The notes: generated from the letters alone by a model not told the origin. Positions 35,145-44,080 are shown, numbered from the stretch's first letter. The stretch is 64,000 nucleotides of DNA from CBDHDN01 sp965261585 (GCA_965261585.1 CBDHDN010000012.1:1-64000); one strand, 5' to 3'. Program-made: numbers and translations.

Positions 35145-36170
35145 TCAGGCCGCCTTCGCCAGGTAGTCCTCGATCATCAGCTCGGCGATCTGGATGGCGT
35201 TGAGCGCCGCGCCCTTGCGCAGGTTGTCGCTGACGACCCACAGGTTGAGGCCGTTGTCGACGGTCGGGTCCTCGCGGATCCGGCTGACATAGACGGCGTC
35301 CTCGCCGACCGCCTCGACCGGCGTGACGTAGCCCTCGTCGGCCCGGTGGTCGACCACCAGGACGCCCGGCGCCTCGTCCAGGACGGCGCGCGCGTCCGCC
35401 GCCGAGAGCGGCCGCTCGCACTCGATGTTGACGGCCTCGGCATGGCCGATGAACACCGGCACCCGCACGCACGTCGCCGTCACCTTGATGGCGGGGTCGA
35501 GGATCTTCTTGGTCTCGACCACCATCTTCCATTCCTCCTTGGTCGAGCCGTCATCCATGAAGGCGTCGATGTGGGGAATGACGTTGAAGGCGATCTGCTT
35601 CGTGAACTCCTGCTTGACGACCGTGTCGTTGACGTAGATCCCGCGGGTCTGGTTGAACAGCTCGTCCATCTTCGCCTTGCCGCCGCCCGAGGTCGACTGA
35701 TAGGTCGCGACGACGACGCGGCGGATCGCGAACGCGTCATGCAGCGGCTTGAGCGCCATGACCATCTGGATCGTCGAGCAGTTCGGATTGGCGATGATGT
35801 TGCGCTTGCCATAGCCGGCGATCGCGTCGCCGTTGACCTCGGGCACGACGAGCGGCACGTCGGGGTCCATGCGGAACCGGGACGTGTTGTCGATGACGAG
35901 GCAGCCCGCCTTGGCCGCCCTCGGCGCAAACTGGGCGGACACGGCCGCACCGGGAGAGAACAGCGCGATGTCGGTGCCGGTGAAGTCGTACGTCGCCAGA
36001 TCGTGGATGACCAGCGTCTTGTCCTCGCCGAACGAGACCTTGAGCCCGTTGGAGCGCGCCGACGCCAGGGCGACGACCTCGTCGGCCGGAAACTTGCGCT
36101 CGGCCAGCGTCTGCAACATTTCGCGCCCGACATTACCGGTGGCGCCGACGACGGCAACCTTGTAGCCCAT
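35145..36170 (-). CDS. asd: Aspartate-semialdehyde dehydrogenase
   Basis: The enzyme reduces aspartyl phosphate to the semialdehyde in lysine, threonine and methionine synthesis. The 341-residue protein has the NADP motif VAVVGATGNVGREMLQTL, the catalytic cysteine in IIANPNCSTIQMVMAL, and the late HAEAVNIECERPL with the active-site histidine. The ATG at 36170 gives MGYKVAVVG; a GTG lies one codon upstream. The ISNCY copy 2 is inserted about 85 bases upstream of the start. Confidence 0.96.
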   Translation of the reverse strand: MGYKVAVVGATGNVGREMLQTLAERKFPADEVVALASARSNGLKVSFGEDKTLVIHDLATYDFTGTDIALFSPGAAVSAQFAPRAAKAGCLVIDNTSRFRMDPDVPLVVPEVNGDAIAGYGKRNIIANPNCSTIQMVMALKPLHDAFAIRRVVVATYQSTSGGGKAKMDELFNQTRGIYVNDTVVKQEFTKQIAFNVIPHIDAFMDDGSTKEEWKMVVETKKILDPAIKVTATCVRVPVFIGHAEAVNIECERPLSAADARAVLDEAPGVLVVDHRADEGYVTPVEAVGEDAVYVSRIREDPTVDNGLNLWVVSDNLRKGAALNAIQIAELMIEDYLAKAA

Positions 36171-36239
36171 CACATCTCACCCGATACTGCTACCCCAGCG
36201 GCGGACCCCTGAATTTAGCCCGAACGGGGCAGTTGGCAA

Positions 36240-36255
36240 GCCTTTCCGCGGCCTT
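36240..36255. repeat. 16-bp target-site duplication, left copy (ISNCY copy 2)
   Basis: gcctttccgcggcctt precedes the element end TGTCGG and recurs exactly at 37660-37675. Confidence 0.92.
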
Positions 36256-37659
36256 TGTCGGTAACACGCGATATGTCCGGTTTATGTACCAGATGATCTG
36301 TCCGGTTTTAGAACGCCTCCAAGCCATGGAGGGAGGCGATGCGTCGGACGGAGCAGGTACAGGGACTGAGATTGATGAAGTTCGAGGAGGTTTACGGGCG
36401 CACCCATCGGAGTGGCTTGAGCCAGGCGGAGGCGGCGGAGGTTCTGGGTGTCTCGGAGCGCACCTTCCGGCGCTGGCGCGACCGCTACGAGGCGGAGGGA
36501 GCCGACGGTCTCTACGACCGCCGCCTGGGCCGCCTCTCGGCGCGGCGCGCGCCGGTGGACGAGGTGGCGCGGGTGCTGGAGTTGTTCGACACCCGCTACT
36601 GGGACTTCACGGCCAAGCACTTCCACGAGAAGCTGGTGGCCGATCACGGCTTCAAGCGCAGCTACAACTGGCTGCGGCTGAGCTTGCAAGCCCATGGGCG
36701 CAGGCGCGCGGCGCCCAGGCGTGGGGCGCACCGGCGCAAGCGGCCGCGCCGTGCCCTGCCCGGCATGATGTTGCACCAGGACGGCTCGAGCCACGAGTGG
36801 GTCCCCGGTCGATGGTGGGACCTGATCGTCACCATGGACGATGCGACCAGCGATATCTACTCGGCCTTCTTCGTCGCCGAAGAGGGCACCATGTCGAGCT
36901 TCCAGGGGGTGTCCGAGGCGATCCGGGCCAAGGGCCTGTTCTGCTCGCTCTACGCCGACCGCGCCAGCCACTACTGGAACACGCCCGAGGCCGGCGGCAA
37001 GGTGGACAAGGACACCCCGACCCAGGTCGGCCGCGCCCTGGCGCAGCTCGGCATCGAGTTGATCCCGGCCTACTCGCCCGAGGCAAGGGGGCGCTCGGAG
37101 CGCATGTTCGGCACCTTGCAGAAGCGCCTGCCCCAGGAACTCAGGCTCGCCGGCATCACCGACATGGTCGAGGCCAACCGCTTCCTCAAGGAGGTCTTCC
37201 TGCAACAACACAACGCCCGCTTCGCGACCCCGGCCGAGGACCAGGGCACCGCCTTCGTCCCCTTCACCGGCGCGCTCGACGACATCCTGTGCATCCACGA
37301 GGAACGCACCGTCTCAAACGACAACACGGTGCGCTACAAGCGCCTGGCACTTCAGATCCCCGCCGGCCGCCACCGCCGCCATTACGTCAAGGCCAGGGTC
37401 CGCGTCCAAGAATACCCCGACGGCACAATGGCCGTCTTCCATGGACCGCGATGTCTGGCGCGATACCACGCCGATGGCCAACCGATCGACAGCCAAACCC
37501 GCGAGGCCGCGTGACCCGCTTCGACGCGACCGACCGGCGCCCTGTGGACAAGTGGACAGCCGCTCCGCGACCGACCACTTCCCCACAGGGCCAGAAACCG
37601 CAACAGAAGCGGTCAACTCATATGGTACATAAACCGGTCAACTCAGAATGTTCTCGACA
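36256..37659 (+). mobile_element. ISNCY-type insertion sequence, copy 2 (intact)
   Basis: A complete 1404-base element with ends TGTCGGTAACACG and the complement of TGTCGAGAACATTC, flanked by 16-base direct repeats. Both ends carry CCGGTTTATGTACCA about 20 bases in, as a subterminal inverted repeat. It separates the divergent asd and DUF962 genes. It is nearly identical to copy 1 at 1768-4599, in opposite orientation. Confidence 0.93.
36339..37514 (+). CDS. ISNCY-family transposase (DDE), copy 2
   Basis: Intact 391-residue transposase, about five substitutions from copy 1. It has the same helix-turn-helix near residues 27-46 and the same DDE-type core: MLHQDGSSHEWVPG, LYADRASHYWNTPEAGG, SPEARGRSERMFG. 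Because this copy is uninterrupted and has both ends, it is the likely active source. The longer overlapping frame on the same strand encodes no known protein. Confidence 0.92.
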   Translation: MRRTEQVQGLRLMKFEEVYGRTHRSGLSQAEAAEVLGVSERTFRRWRDRYEAEGADGLYDRRLGRLSARRAPVDEVARVLELFDTRYWDFTAKHFHEKLVADHGFKRSYNWLRLSLQAHGRRRAAPRRGAHRRKRPRRALPGMMLHQDGSSHEWVPGRWWDLIVTMDDATSDIYSAFFVAEEGTMSSFQGVSEAIRAKGLFCSLYADRASHYWNTPEAGGKVDKDTPTQVGRALAQLGIELIPAYSPEARGRSERMFGTLQKRLPQELRLAGITDMVEANRFLKEVFLQQHNARFATPAEDQGTAFVPFTGALDDILCIHEERTVSNDNTVRYKRLALQIPAGRHRRHYVKARVRVQEYPDGTMAVFHGPRCLARYHADGQPIDSQTREAA

Positions 37660-37675
37660 GCCTTTCCGCGGCCTT
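37660..37675. repeat. 16-bp target-site duplication, right copy (ISNCY copy 2)
   Basis: Exact second copy of the 16-mer at 36240-36255. It ends only 12 bases before the DUF962 gene start, so the insertion has replaced that gene's upstream region. Confidence 0.92.
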
Positions 37676-37687
37676 CAGGCGATACCT

Positions 37688-38056
37688 ATGGCACCCGCAG
37701 ACGACCGCATTGGCAGCTACGCCGCGTTCTGGCCGTTTTATCTCGGCCAACACAGCCGGCCGGCGACCCGCGCCCTGCACTATGCCGGCAGCCTGGCGGC
37801 GTTGGCGCTCGTCGCCGCAGCGCCGGCGACGGGCACGTGGTGGCTGCTCAGCATCGCCGTCGTGGCCGGCTATGGCCCGGCCTGGCTGGCCCACGCCCTC
37901 GTCGAACACAACCGCCCGGCGACGTTCCGCTACCCCCTGTGGTCGCTGGTCAGCGACTACCGCATGCTCGCCGTGTGGCTCACCGGGCGTCTGGAGCGAG
38001 AGTTGGCGCGGGCGCGCAAAGCCGAGGACGACGCGGATGAGGCCGCGAACACATGA
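37688..38056 (+). CDS. DUF962 (Mpo1-like) membrane protein
   Basis: The 122-residue product resembles the DUF962/Mpo1-like family: GSYAAFWPFYLGQHSRPATRALHYAG contains the family's conserved H..P..R.LH pattern (cited in part). Hydrophobic segments and a LVEHNRPATFRYPLWSLVSDYRML motif follow. Yeast Mpo1 is a dioxygenase in sphingoid-base metabolism; the bacterial role is unknown. The ATG at 37688 is taken because the frame upstream lies inside the insertion sequence. Confidence 0.82.
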   Translation: MAPADDRIGSYAAFWPFYLGQHSRPATRALHYAGSLAALALVAAAPATGTWWLLSIAVVAGYGPAWLAHALVEHNRPATFRYPLWSLVSDYRMLAVWLTGRLERELARARKAEDDADEAANT

Positions 38057-38078
38057 GACGATCACACCACTTGCGTAA

Positions 38079-38205
38079 GCCTCGGCCTTGGGCCGAGGAC
38101 CCATCGACCGTCATTCCACGATCGTCGGTTGGGAGGCGCATTCGGCCCCCGTGGGAACTGCGGCAGATGTTGCATGGGTCCTCGGCCCAAGGCCGAGGAT
38201 GACGC
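38079..38205. repeat. Inverted repeat of 25 bp with palindromic arms
   Basis: gcctcggccttgggccgagg followed by acccat recurs inverted near 38178-38203 (gcatgggtcctcggccc...). Each arm is itself palindromic. It lies between the convergent DUF962 and leuB genes and may stop transcription from both sides. Confidence 0.7.
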
Positions 38206-38242
38206 GGGAAGGTGGTTGGAATAGCCCTCCGGCCTGCCTGTA

Positions 38243-39358
38243 TCAGCCCACCAGGGTCTCCAGTTCCGCGAGCAGCAGGTCGCCCATCCGGGCCGTGCCG
38301 ACGGGGGTGCCGCCGGCGGCCATGATGTCGGCGGTGCGGTAGCCGGCGGCGAGCACGTTGGCGGCGGCCTGTTCGACGCGCTCGGCGTCCTCGGCCATGT
38401 CGAACGAGTAGCGCAGCATCATCGCGAAGGAGAGCAGGGTCGCCAGCGGGTTGGCGATGTCCTGGCCGGCGATGTCCGGGGCGGTGCCGTGCACCGGCTC
38501 GTAGAGCGCGTGGCGGCGGCCCGTTGTCGCATCGACGGCGCCGAGGCTGGCCGACGGCAGCATGCCGAGCGAGCCGGTCAGCATCGCCGCCTCGTCCGAC
38601 AGGATGTCGCCGAACAAGTTGTCGGTGACGATGACGTCGAACTGCCGCGGGTTGCGGACGAGCTGCATGGCGCAGTTGTCGGCGTAGATGTTCTCAAATT
38701 CGACGTCCGGGAACTCGTCGGCGGCGATGCGCGAGGCGACCTCGCGCCACAGCACGCCGGTCTCCATGACGTTCGCCTTCTCGGCCGAGGTCACCTTGTT
38801 GCGCCGCTGGCGCGCCAGCTCGCAGCCGACGCGGACGATGCGTTCGATCTCCGGGCTGGTGTAGAGCTGGGTGTCGACGGCGCGCTTGGTGCCGTCGGCC
38901 AGGGTCTCGATGCCGCGTGGCTCGCCGAAATAGACGCCGCCGGTGAGCTCGCGCAATATCAACATATCGAGGCCGCGGACGAACTCGGGCTTCAGCGTCG
39001 AGGCGTCGACCAGCGCGTCGAAGACCTGGGCTGGGCGCAGATTGGCGAACAGGTCGAGCTCCTTGCGCAGGCGCAGGAGCGCCGCCTCGGGCCGATGGTG
39101 GCGGGGCACGCCGTCCCATTTGGGGCCGCCGACCGCGCCTAAAAGAATAGCGTCTGCGGCCGCGGCGTCGGCCAACGTCTCGTCGGTCAGCGACGTTGCG
39201 CGGGCGTCGTAAGCGCAACCGCCGATAAGCGCCTCATCGACCTCGAACGTGACGGCTCGGCGGTCGCCCAGCCATTCGATGACGCGGCGGACCTGGCCGA
39301 CGATCTCCGGCCCGATGCCGTCGCCGGGCAGCAGCAGCAGGCGCTTGTTGGCCGGCAT
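38243..39358 (-). CDS. leuB: 3-isopropylmalate dehydrogenase
   Basis: LeuB catalyses the oxidative decarboxylation step of leucine synthesis. The 371-residue protein has LLLLPGDGIGPEIVGQV, the substrate-site region LRLRKELDLFANLRP, RELTGGVYFGEPRG, and the metal-binding acids in VIVTDNLFGDILSDEAAML, then YEPVHGTAPDIAGQDIANPLA (cited in part). The ATG at 39358 gives MPANKRL and overlaps the leuD stop by one base. It ends the leuC-leuD-leuB run. Confidence 0.97.
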   Translation of the reverse strand: MPANKRLLLLPGDGIGPEIVGQVRRVIEWLGDRRAVTFEVDEALIGGCAYDARATSLTDETLADAAAADAILLGAVGGPKWDGVPRHHRPEAALLRLRKELDLFANLRPAQVFDALVDASTLKPEFVRGLDMLILRELTGGVYFGEPRGIETLADGTKRAVDTQLYTSPEIERIVRVGCELARQRRNKVTSAEKANVMETGVLWREVASRIAADEFPDVEFENIYADNCAMQLVRNPRQFDVIVTDNLFGDILSDEAAMLTGSLGMLPSASLGAVDATTGRRHALYEPVHGTAPDIAGQDIANPLATLLSFAMMLRYSFDMAEDAERVEQAAANVLAAGYRTADIMAAGGTPVGTARMGDLLLAELETLVG

Positions 39359-39978
39359 CAGGCGCCGGCGCGGTAGAGCCAGGGCTGGGACTGCCGCTGG
39401 GCCGCCTCGAAGCCGTCGATGCCCGCGGCCTTCTGCAGCGTCAGGCCGATCTCGTCGAGGCCGGCTACGAGGCATTCCTTGCGGAAAGGATCGACATCGA
39501 AGGCCACGACCGCACCGTTGGGGCGGTGGATCCGCTGGGTTGCCAGGTCAACGGTCAGGACCGGGTTTTCGCTGTCCTGGGCGTCGGCCAGCAGCGCCTC
39601 GACCTCGGCCTTCGGCAGCTTGATGGGCATGATGCCGTTCTTGAAGCAGTTGTTGTAGAAGATGTCGGCGAAGCTCGGCGCGATAACGCAGCGAATGCCG
39701 AAATCGAGCAGCGCCCACGGCGCGTGCTCGCGCGACGAGCCGCAGCCGAAATTGTCGCCGGCGATCAGGATCTTGGCTTGATCGTAGGGCGCCCGGTCGA
39801 GCACGAAACCGTCGAGCTTGTTGCCGGCCTCGTCATGGCGCAGGTCGTAGAACAGCCCGGCGGCCAGACCGGTGCGCGCGATCGTCTTCAGGAACTGCTT
39901 GGGGATGATCTTGTCGGTGTCGACATTGACCATCGGCAACGGCGCGGCCGTGCCCGTCAGCTTCGTGAATTTTTCCAT
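39358..39978 (-). CDS. leuD: 3-isopropylmalate dehydratase small subunit
   Basis: LeuD is the swivelling domain of isopropylmalate isomerase and works with LeuC. The 206 residues show the typical start MEKFTKLTGTAAPLPMVNVDTDKIIPKQFL (cited in part: NVDTDKIIPKQFLKTI) and the substrate-recognition GDNFGCGSSREHAPWAL. It lies 31 bases after leuC and is linked to leuB by a TGATG overlap. Confidence 0.97.
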   Translation of the reverse strand: MEKFTKLTGTAAPLPMVNVDTDKIIPKQFLKTIARTGLAAGLFYDLRHDEAGNKLDGFVLDRAPYDQAKILIAGDNFGCGSSREHAPWALLDFGIRCVIAPSFADIFYNNCFKNGIMPIKLPKAEVEALLADAQDSENPVLTVDLATQRIHRPNGAVVAFDVDPFRKECLVAGLDEIGLTLQKAAGIDGFEAAQRQSQPWLYRAGA

Positions 39979-40009
39979 GAACGCGCGCCTCCCCGTGCGC
40001 CGCCGGTCA

Positions 40010-41419
40010 CTATGAGATCAGCTCGCGCACGTCGGCGAGCTTGCCGGCGATCGCCGCCGCCGCCGCCATCGCCGGGCTGACCAGATGGGTCCGGCCGCCG
40101 CGGCCCTGGCGGCCCTCGAAGTTGCGGTTCGAGGTCGAGGCACAGCGTTCACGAGGCGCCAGGCGGTCGGCGTTCATGGCCAGGCACATCGAGCAGCCGG
40201 GCTCGCGCCACTCGAAACCGGCGGCGCGGAAGACGGCGTCGAGCCCCTCTTCCTCGGCCTGGTGCTTCACGAGGCCGGAGCCGGGCACGATCATCGCCCG
40301 CACGCCGTCGGCGACCCGGCGGCCCTCGGCGATGGCGGCGACGGCGCGCAGGTCCTCGATGCGGCCGTTGGTGCACGAGCCGATGAAGACCGTGTCGACG
40401 GCGATGTCCCGCATCGACGTGCCGGGCGCGAGCCCCATATACTCGAGCGAGCGCGCCATCGCCGCGCGGCGGCCAGCGTCGGCCTCGGCGGCGGGGTCGG
40501 GCACGGCGCCGGTGATCGGCACGACGTCCTGGGGCGAGGTGCCCCAGGTCACCTGGGGCGCGATCTTGTCGGCCGCCAGGGTCACTTCCCTGTCGTAGCG
40601 GGCGCCCGCGTCCGACGGCAGGGTGCGCCAAAAGGTCACCGCCTGCTCCCAGGCGCCGGCCTTGGGCGCCATCGGCCGGCCCTGGAGATAGGCGAACGTC
40701 GTCTCGTCCGGCGCGATCAGGCCGGCGCGGGCGCCGCCCTCGATCGACATGTTGCAGACGGTCATGCGGCCTTCCATCGACAAATCGCGCACGGCCTGGC
40801 CGGCATATTCGATGACGTGGCCGGTGCCGCCGGCGGTACCGATGCGCCCGATCATGGCGAGGATCAAATCCTTCGCCGTGACGCCGACGGGGAGCGCGCC
40901 GGCGACATTGATGCGCATGTTCTTGGCCGGCTGCTGCAGCAGTGTCTGGGTCGCCAGCACGTGCTCGACCTCGGACGTGCCGATGCCGAAGGCGAGCGCA
41001 CCGAACGCGCCATGGGTCGCGGTGTGGCTGTCGCCGCAGACGATCGTCGTGCCGGGCTGGGTGAAGCCCTGCTCGGGCCCGATGATGTGGACGATGCCCT
41101 GGCGGACGTCGTCCATGGCAAACAGCTCGATACCGAATTCGGCGCAGTTTCGGGTCAGGGTATCGACCTGCAGCGCCGATTCCGCGTCGTCGATGCCCTT
41201 CGCGCGATCGGTCGTCGGCACGTTGTGGTCGGCGACCGCGAGCGCCGCATCGGGCCGGCGGACCGGCCGGCCGGCGAGCCGCAGCCCCTCGAAGGCCTGG
41301 GGGCTCGTGACCTCATGCACGAGGTGGCGGTCGATGTAGATCAGGCAGGTGCCGTCGGCCTGGCGGTCGACGACGTGGCTGTCCCAGATCTTGTCGAATA
41401 GCGTCCGCGCCTGGGCCAT
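40010..41419 (-). CDS. leuC: 3-isopropylmalate dehydratase large subunit
   Basis: LeuC is the 4Fe-4S aconitase-type subunit of isopropylmalate isomerase. The 469-residue protein begins MAQARTLFDKIWDSHVV. It has the cluster cysteines in VFIGSCTNGRIEDLR and EPGCSMCLAMNADRL, with CGDSHTATHGAFGALAFGIG and the late TSNRNFEGRQGRGGRTHLVSP (cited in part). It is 48 bases downstream of rplS; leuCDB may share its transcript. Confidence 0.97.
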   Translation of the reverse strand: MAQARTLFDKIWDSHVVDRQADGTCLIYIDRHLVHEVTSPQAFEGLRLAGRPVRRPDAALAVADHNVPTTDRAKGIDDAESALQVDTLTRNCAEFGIELFAMDDVRQGIVHIIGPEQGFTQPGTTIVCGDSHTATHGAFGALAFGIGTSEVEHVLATQTLLQQPAKNMRINVAGALPVGVTAKDLILAMIGRIGTAGGTGHVIEYAGQAVRDLSMEGRMTVCNMSIEGGARAGLIAPDETTFAYLQGRPMAPKAGAWEQAVTFWRTLPSDAGARYDREVTLAADKIAPQVTWGTSPQDVVPITGAVPDPAAEADAGRRAAMARSLEYMGLAPGTSMRDIAVDTVFIGSCTNGRIEDLRAVAAIAEGRRVADGVRAMIVPGSGLVKHQAEEEGLDAVFRAAGFEWREPGCSMCLAMNADRLAPRERCASTSNRNFEGRQGRGGRTHLVSPAMAAAAAIAGKLADVRELIS

Positions 41420-41467
41420 GGCCCCGTCACCTCCTGTGTCGCCCGTTGCCCCAGGCGGTGTCGGGCC

Positions 41468-41923
41468 TCAGTCGCCGGCGCTTTCGCCAGCCGCCTCGGC
41501 CGCGGGAGCGGCCGCGGCGGCCGCCGCCTTGGCGCGCTTGCCGGCATGGGGGGTTATGCCCCGTCCGGACGTGCGCTCGACAATGCGGGCCGACTTGCCG
41601 CGCCGCTCGCGCAGGTAATAGAGCTTGGCCCGGCGGACCTTGCCGCGGCGCACGACGTCGATCGAATCGATGCGCGGGCTGTGCAGCGGGAACACGCGCT
41701 CGACCCCTTCGCCATAGCTGATCTTGCGGACCGTGAAGGAGGAGTTGATGCCGGCGTTCTTGCGCGCGATGCAGACGCCCTCATAGGCCTGCAGCCGCTC
41801 ACGCGTGCCTTCGACCACCTTGACGTTGACCCGCACCGTGTCGCCGGGACTGAATTCGGGCACCGGGCGCGCCGCAACGAGCTTCGCGACTTGTTCGGCT
41901 TCCAGCTTTTCCAGCGTGTTCAT
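41468..41923 (-). CDS. rplS: Ribosomal protein L19, with C-terminal extension
   Basis: L19 lies at the interface of the ribosomal subunits. The 151-residue protein has the conserved core FSPGDTVRVNVKVVEGTRERLQAYEGVCIAR (cited in part), GEGVERVFPLHSPRID and KVRRAKLYYLRERRGKSARI. The last ~30 residues are an Ala-rich tail (AKAAAAAAAPAAEAAGE), beyond the usual ~115-130 residues. The ATG overlaps the trmD stop (ATGA, 41920-41923). The conserved order rpsP-rimM-trmD-rplS is complete here. Confidence 0.96.
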   Translation of the reverse strand: MNTLEKLEAEQVAKLVAARPVPEFSPGDTVRVNVKVVEGTRERLQAYEGVCIARKNAGINSSFTVRKISYGEGVERVFPLHSPRIDSIDVVRRGKVRRAKLYYLRERRGKSARIVERTSGRGITPHAGKRAKAAAAAAAPAAEAAGESAGD

Positions 41924-42684
41924 TTTTTACCTTCCTTGGCCCGTCGGCCCGTCAGCTGTGCCGTGTAGCGAGCCCACAGATCGGGCCGCCGTTCTTGCGT
42001 CAGGGCCTCGGCCTCGTGCCGGCGCCATGCCGCGACTTTTGCGTGGTGCCCGGAGATCAGCAGCTCGGGCACCTCGTGCGCGCGCCCGCCATGATCGTGC
42101 CAGACCCGCGGGCGCGTATAGTGCGGGTACTCCAGCAATCCGCGCTCGAAACTTTCCTCCGTCAGCGATGCCGCCGTCCCGACGACGCCGGGCAACAGCC
42201 GCACACAGGCGTCCAGCAACGCCATCGCCGCCACTTCGCCGCCCGACAGGACGAAATCGCCGAGGCTGACTTCCTCGACCTGCCAGGCCTCCAGCACCCG
42301 CTGATCGATGCCTTCGAAACGGCCGCACAGCAGGACCACACCGGGGCCTGCGGCAAGCGTCCTCACGCGAGCCTGATCAAGCGGCCGACCGCGCGGGCTC
42401 AAATAAACGACCGGTCCCGGACGATCAACCGCCGCGAGCGCGGCATCGACCACATCGGGTCGCATCACCATGCCCGGCCCGCCGCCGAATGGCTGGCCGT
42501 CGACGGACCGGTGTTTATCGCGTGCGAAATTTCGGATGTCCACCGTTTTCAATGTCCACAGCTTGGCCGCGAGCGCGGTCGCCGCCAGGCTGTGAGCGAG
42601 CGGCCCGGGGAACATGTCGGGCATGATTGTCAGCACCACGGCCTGCCATGGCGCAGCCCGCGCGGTCGCCGCCGGCTCAGCCAT
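41920..42684 (-). CDS. trmD: tRNA (guanine37-N1)-methyltransferase
   Basis: TrmD methylates G37 of tRNAs and prevents frameshifting. The 254 residues include LTIMPDMFPGPLAHSLA, the knot-forming DGQPFGGGPGMVMRPDV, LLCGRFEGIDQRV, and the SAM-binding EEVSLGDFVLSGGEVAAMALLDA (cited in part). The ATG at 42684 overlaps the rimM 3' end by eight bases. The stop overlaps the rplS start. Confidence 0.96.
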   Translation of the reverse strand: MAEPAATARAAPWQAVVLTIMPDMFPGPLAHSLAATALAAKLWTLKTVDIRNFARDKHRSVDGQPFGGGPGMVMRPDVVDAALAAVDRPGPVVYLSPRGRPLDQARVRTLAAGPGVVLLCGRFEGIDQRVLEAWQVEEVSLGDFVLSGGEVAAMALLDACVRLLPGVVGTAASLTEESFERGLLEYPHYTRPRVWHDHGGRAHEVPELLISGHHAKVAAWRRHEAEALTQERRPDLWARYTAQLTGRRAKEGKK

Positions 42685-43264
42685 CGGGCCGCTTGCGGCG
42701 GCGCGCCTTCGGCGCGTCGCTCGGCCGACGACGGAGCGGCGCGGGCGGATCCAACAAGTCCGGCGGCGGTACGACAACCACCCGGCCGGCGGCAATGTCG
42801 ATGGTCGGCACCACGTCCTTCGTGAACGGCAGCATGACACTGACCCCGTCGGCCCCGGTGATCTCGAGCACGTCGCCGGCGCCGAAATTGTGCACGGCAC
42901 GGACGGTGCCGAACACGCTGCCGTCGCGGTCGACGGCGGCCAGGCCGACCAGATCGGCCTGATAGAACTCGTCCCCGTCGACCGGTGCCGGCAGCCGGTC
43001 GCGCGGCACGAACAGGCGCGTCCCTTTGAGGGCCTCCGCCGCCGTTCGGTTGGAGATGCCGGACACACGCACCAGCACGTCGCCCTTGCCGGCCTGTCCT
43101 ACGACCACCAGGGTCAGCTCGCCGCTGTCGTCGTCGCCGACGACCGGACCATAGGCGGCGACCGCTGCCGGCTCCGCAGTGAAGGGCTTGACCCGGACCA
43201 GGCCGCGAATGCCATGGGCCCCGGTGACGACGCCGAGGCAGACCTGTCTGGCACCTGTACCCAT
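42677..43264 (-). CDS. rimM: Ribosome maturation factor RimM
   Basis: RimM aids 30S head assembly through its contact with S19. The 195-residue protein has the N-terminal VCLGVVTGAHGIRGLVRVKPFT and the PRC-barrel domain around DEFYQADLVGLAAVDRDGSVFG, then VLEITGADGVSVMLPFTKDVVP. The basic C-terminal tail (RRRPSDAPKARRRKR) is longer than average. It lies 30 bases after rpsP. Confidence 0.95.
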   Translation of the reverse strand: MGTGARQVCLGVVTGAHGIRGLVRVKPFTAEPAAVAAYGPVVGDDDSGELTLVVVGQAGKGDVLVRVSGISNRTAAEALKGTRLFVPRDRLPAPVDGDEFYQADLVGLAAVDRDGSVFGTVRAVHNFGAGDVLEITGADGVSVMLPFTKDVVPTIDIAAGRVVVVPPPDLLDPPAPLRRRPSDAPKARRRKRPDG

Positions 43265-43294
43265 GCCCCGTATGATGAGCGCGCGAGCGCCGTC

Positions 43295-44038
43295 CTAGGC
43301 GCCCGCGGGCTTCTTGTCGGCGTCGGCTTCCTCGGCGGGTGCCTCCTCGGCTGGCGCATCCTCGGCAGTTGGTTCCGCGGCGGGCGCGGTCTCGACCGGC
43401 GCGGTCTCGACGGGCACGGTCTCGACCGGGGCTTCCTCGACCGGGGCCGCCTCTTCAGCAGGTGCCTCCTCAGCCGCCGCCGGCTCTTCTGTGGGGGCCG
43501 CCTCGGCCGTGGGCTCCGCCGCCGGCTCTGCTGCGGGGGCCGCCTCGGCCGTGGGCTCCGCCGCCGGCTCTGCTGCGGGGGCCGCCTCGGCCGTGGGTTC
43601 CGCCGCCGGCTCTTCTGTGGGGGCCGCCTCGGCCGTGGGCTCTGCCGCCGGCTCTTCCGCGGCGGCCACGGGCGCCGCCACCGGCGCCGCGGCGGCGGCC
43701 TCGGCCGCAGCCTGCTGCGCCGCCAGACGCTCCTGCGCCTTCTTCTTCGGCAGGTTCTGCTTGGTCTGCTGCGGCATGGCGGGCATCGGGATGACCTCGG
43801 CCCGGCCGAAGAACCTGGCTACGCGATCCGACGGCTGCGCGCCGGCCTTCAGCCAATGGGCGACGCGCTCGCGATCGAAGACGATGCGCTGGGGATCGTC
43901 GCGGCCCAACATCGGATTGTAGGTGCCGACGCGCTCGATAAAGCGGCCGTCACGGGGGCTGCGCGCATCGGCGACGACGATGCGATAGAACGGCCGCTTC
44001 TTGGCGCCGCCGCGGGCCAGTCGCATTCTCAGGGACAT
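43295..44038 (-). CDS. rpsP: Ribosomal protein S16 with a very long acidic repeat tail
   Basis: The first ~85 residues are canonical S16 (MSLRMRLARGGAKKRPFYRIVVADAR cited in part, then IERVGTYNPMLGRD and ERVAHWLKAGAQPSDRV). The family is normally 80-110 residues, somewhat longer in many alphaproteobacteria; this one is 247. The remainder is Ala, Glu and Pro rich, built of 14-residue units such as EPAAEPTAEAAP and later VETAP and AEEAP units. The tail is in frame to a clean stop. It heads the rpsP-rimM-trmD-rplS run. Confidence 0.95.
   Translation of the reverse strand: MSLRMRLARGGAKKRPFYRIVVADARSPRDGRFIERVGTYNPMLGRDDPQRIVFDRERVAHWLKAGAQPSDRVARFFGRAEVIPMPAMPQQTKQNLPKKKAQERLAAQQAAAEAAAAAPVAAPVAAAEEPAAEPTAEAAPTEEPAAEPTAEAAPAAEPAAEPTAEAAPAAEPAAEPTAEAAPTEEPAAAEEAPAEEAAPVEEAPVETVPVETAPVETAPAAEPTAEDAPAEEAPAEEADADKKPAGA
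43485..43655 (-). repeat. 42-bp tandem repeat inside rpsP
   Basis: About four near-identical 42-base units (core ggccgtgggctccgccgcc) code for the 14-residue AEPTAEAAP-type repeats of the S16 tail. The units differ at few positions, so copy number may vary between strains. Confidence 0.85.
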
Positions 44039-44080
44039 GTTGGCGGTGTTCCTCTTGCTTGAGCGTCGGTGTCTCGGTTG

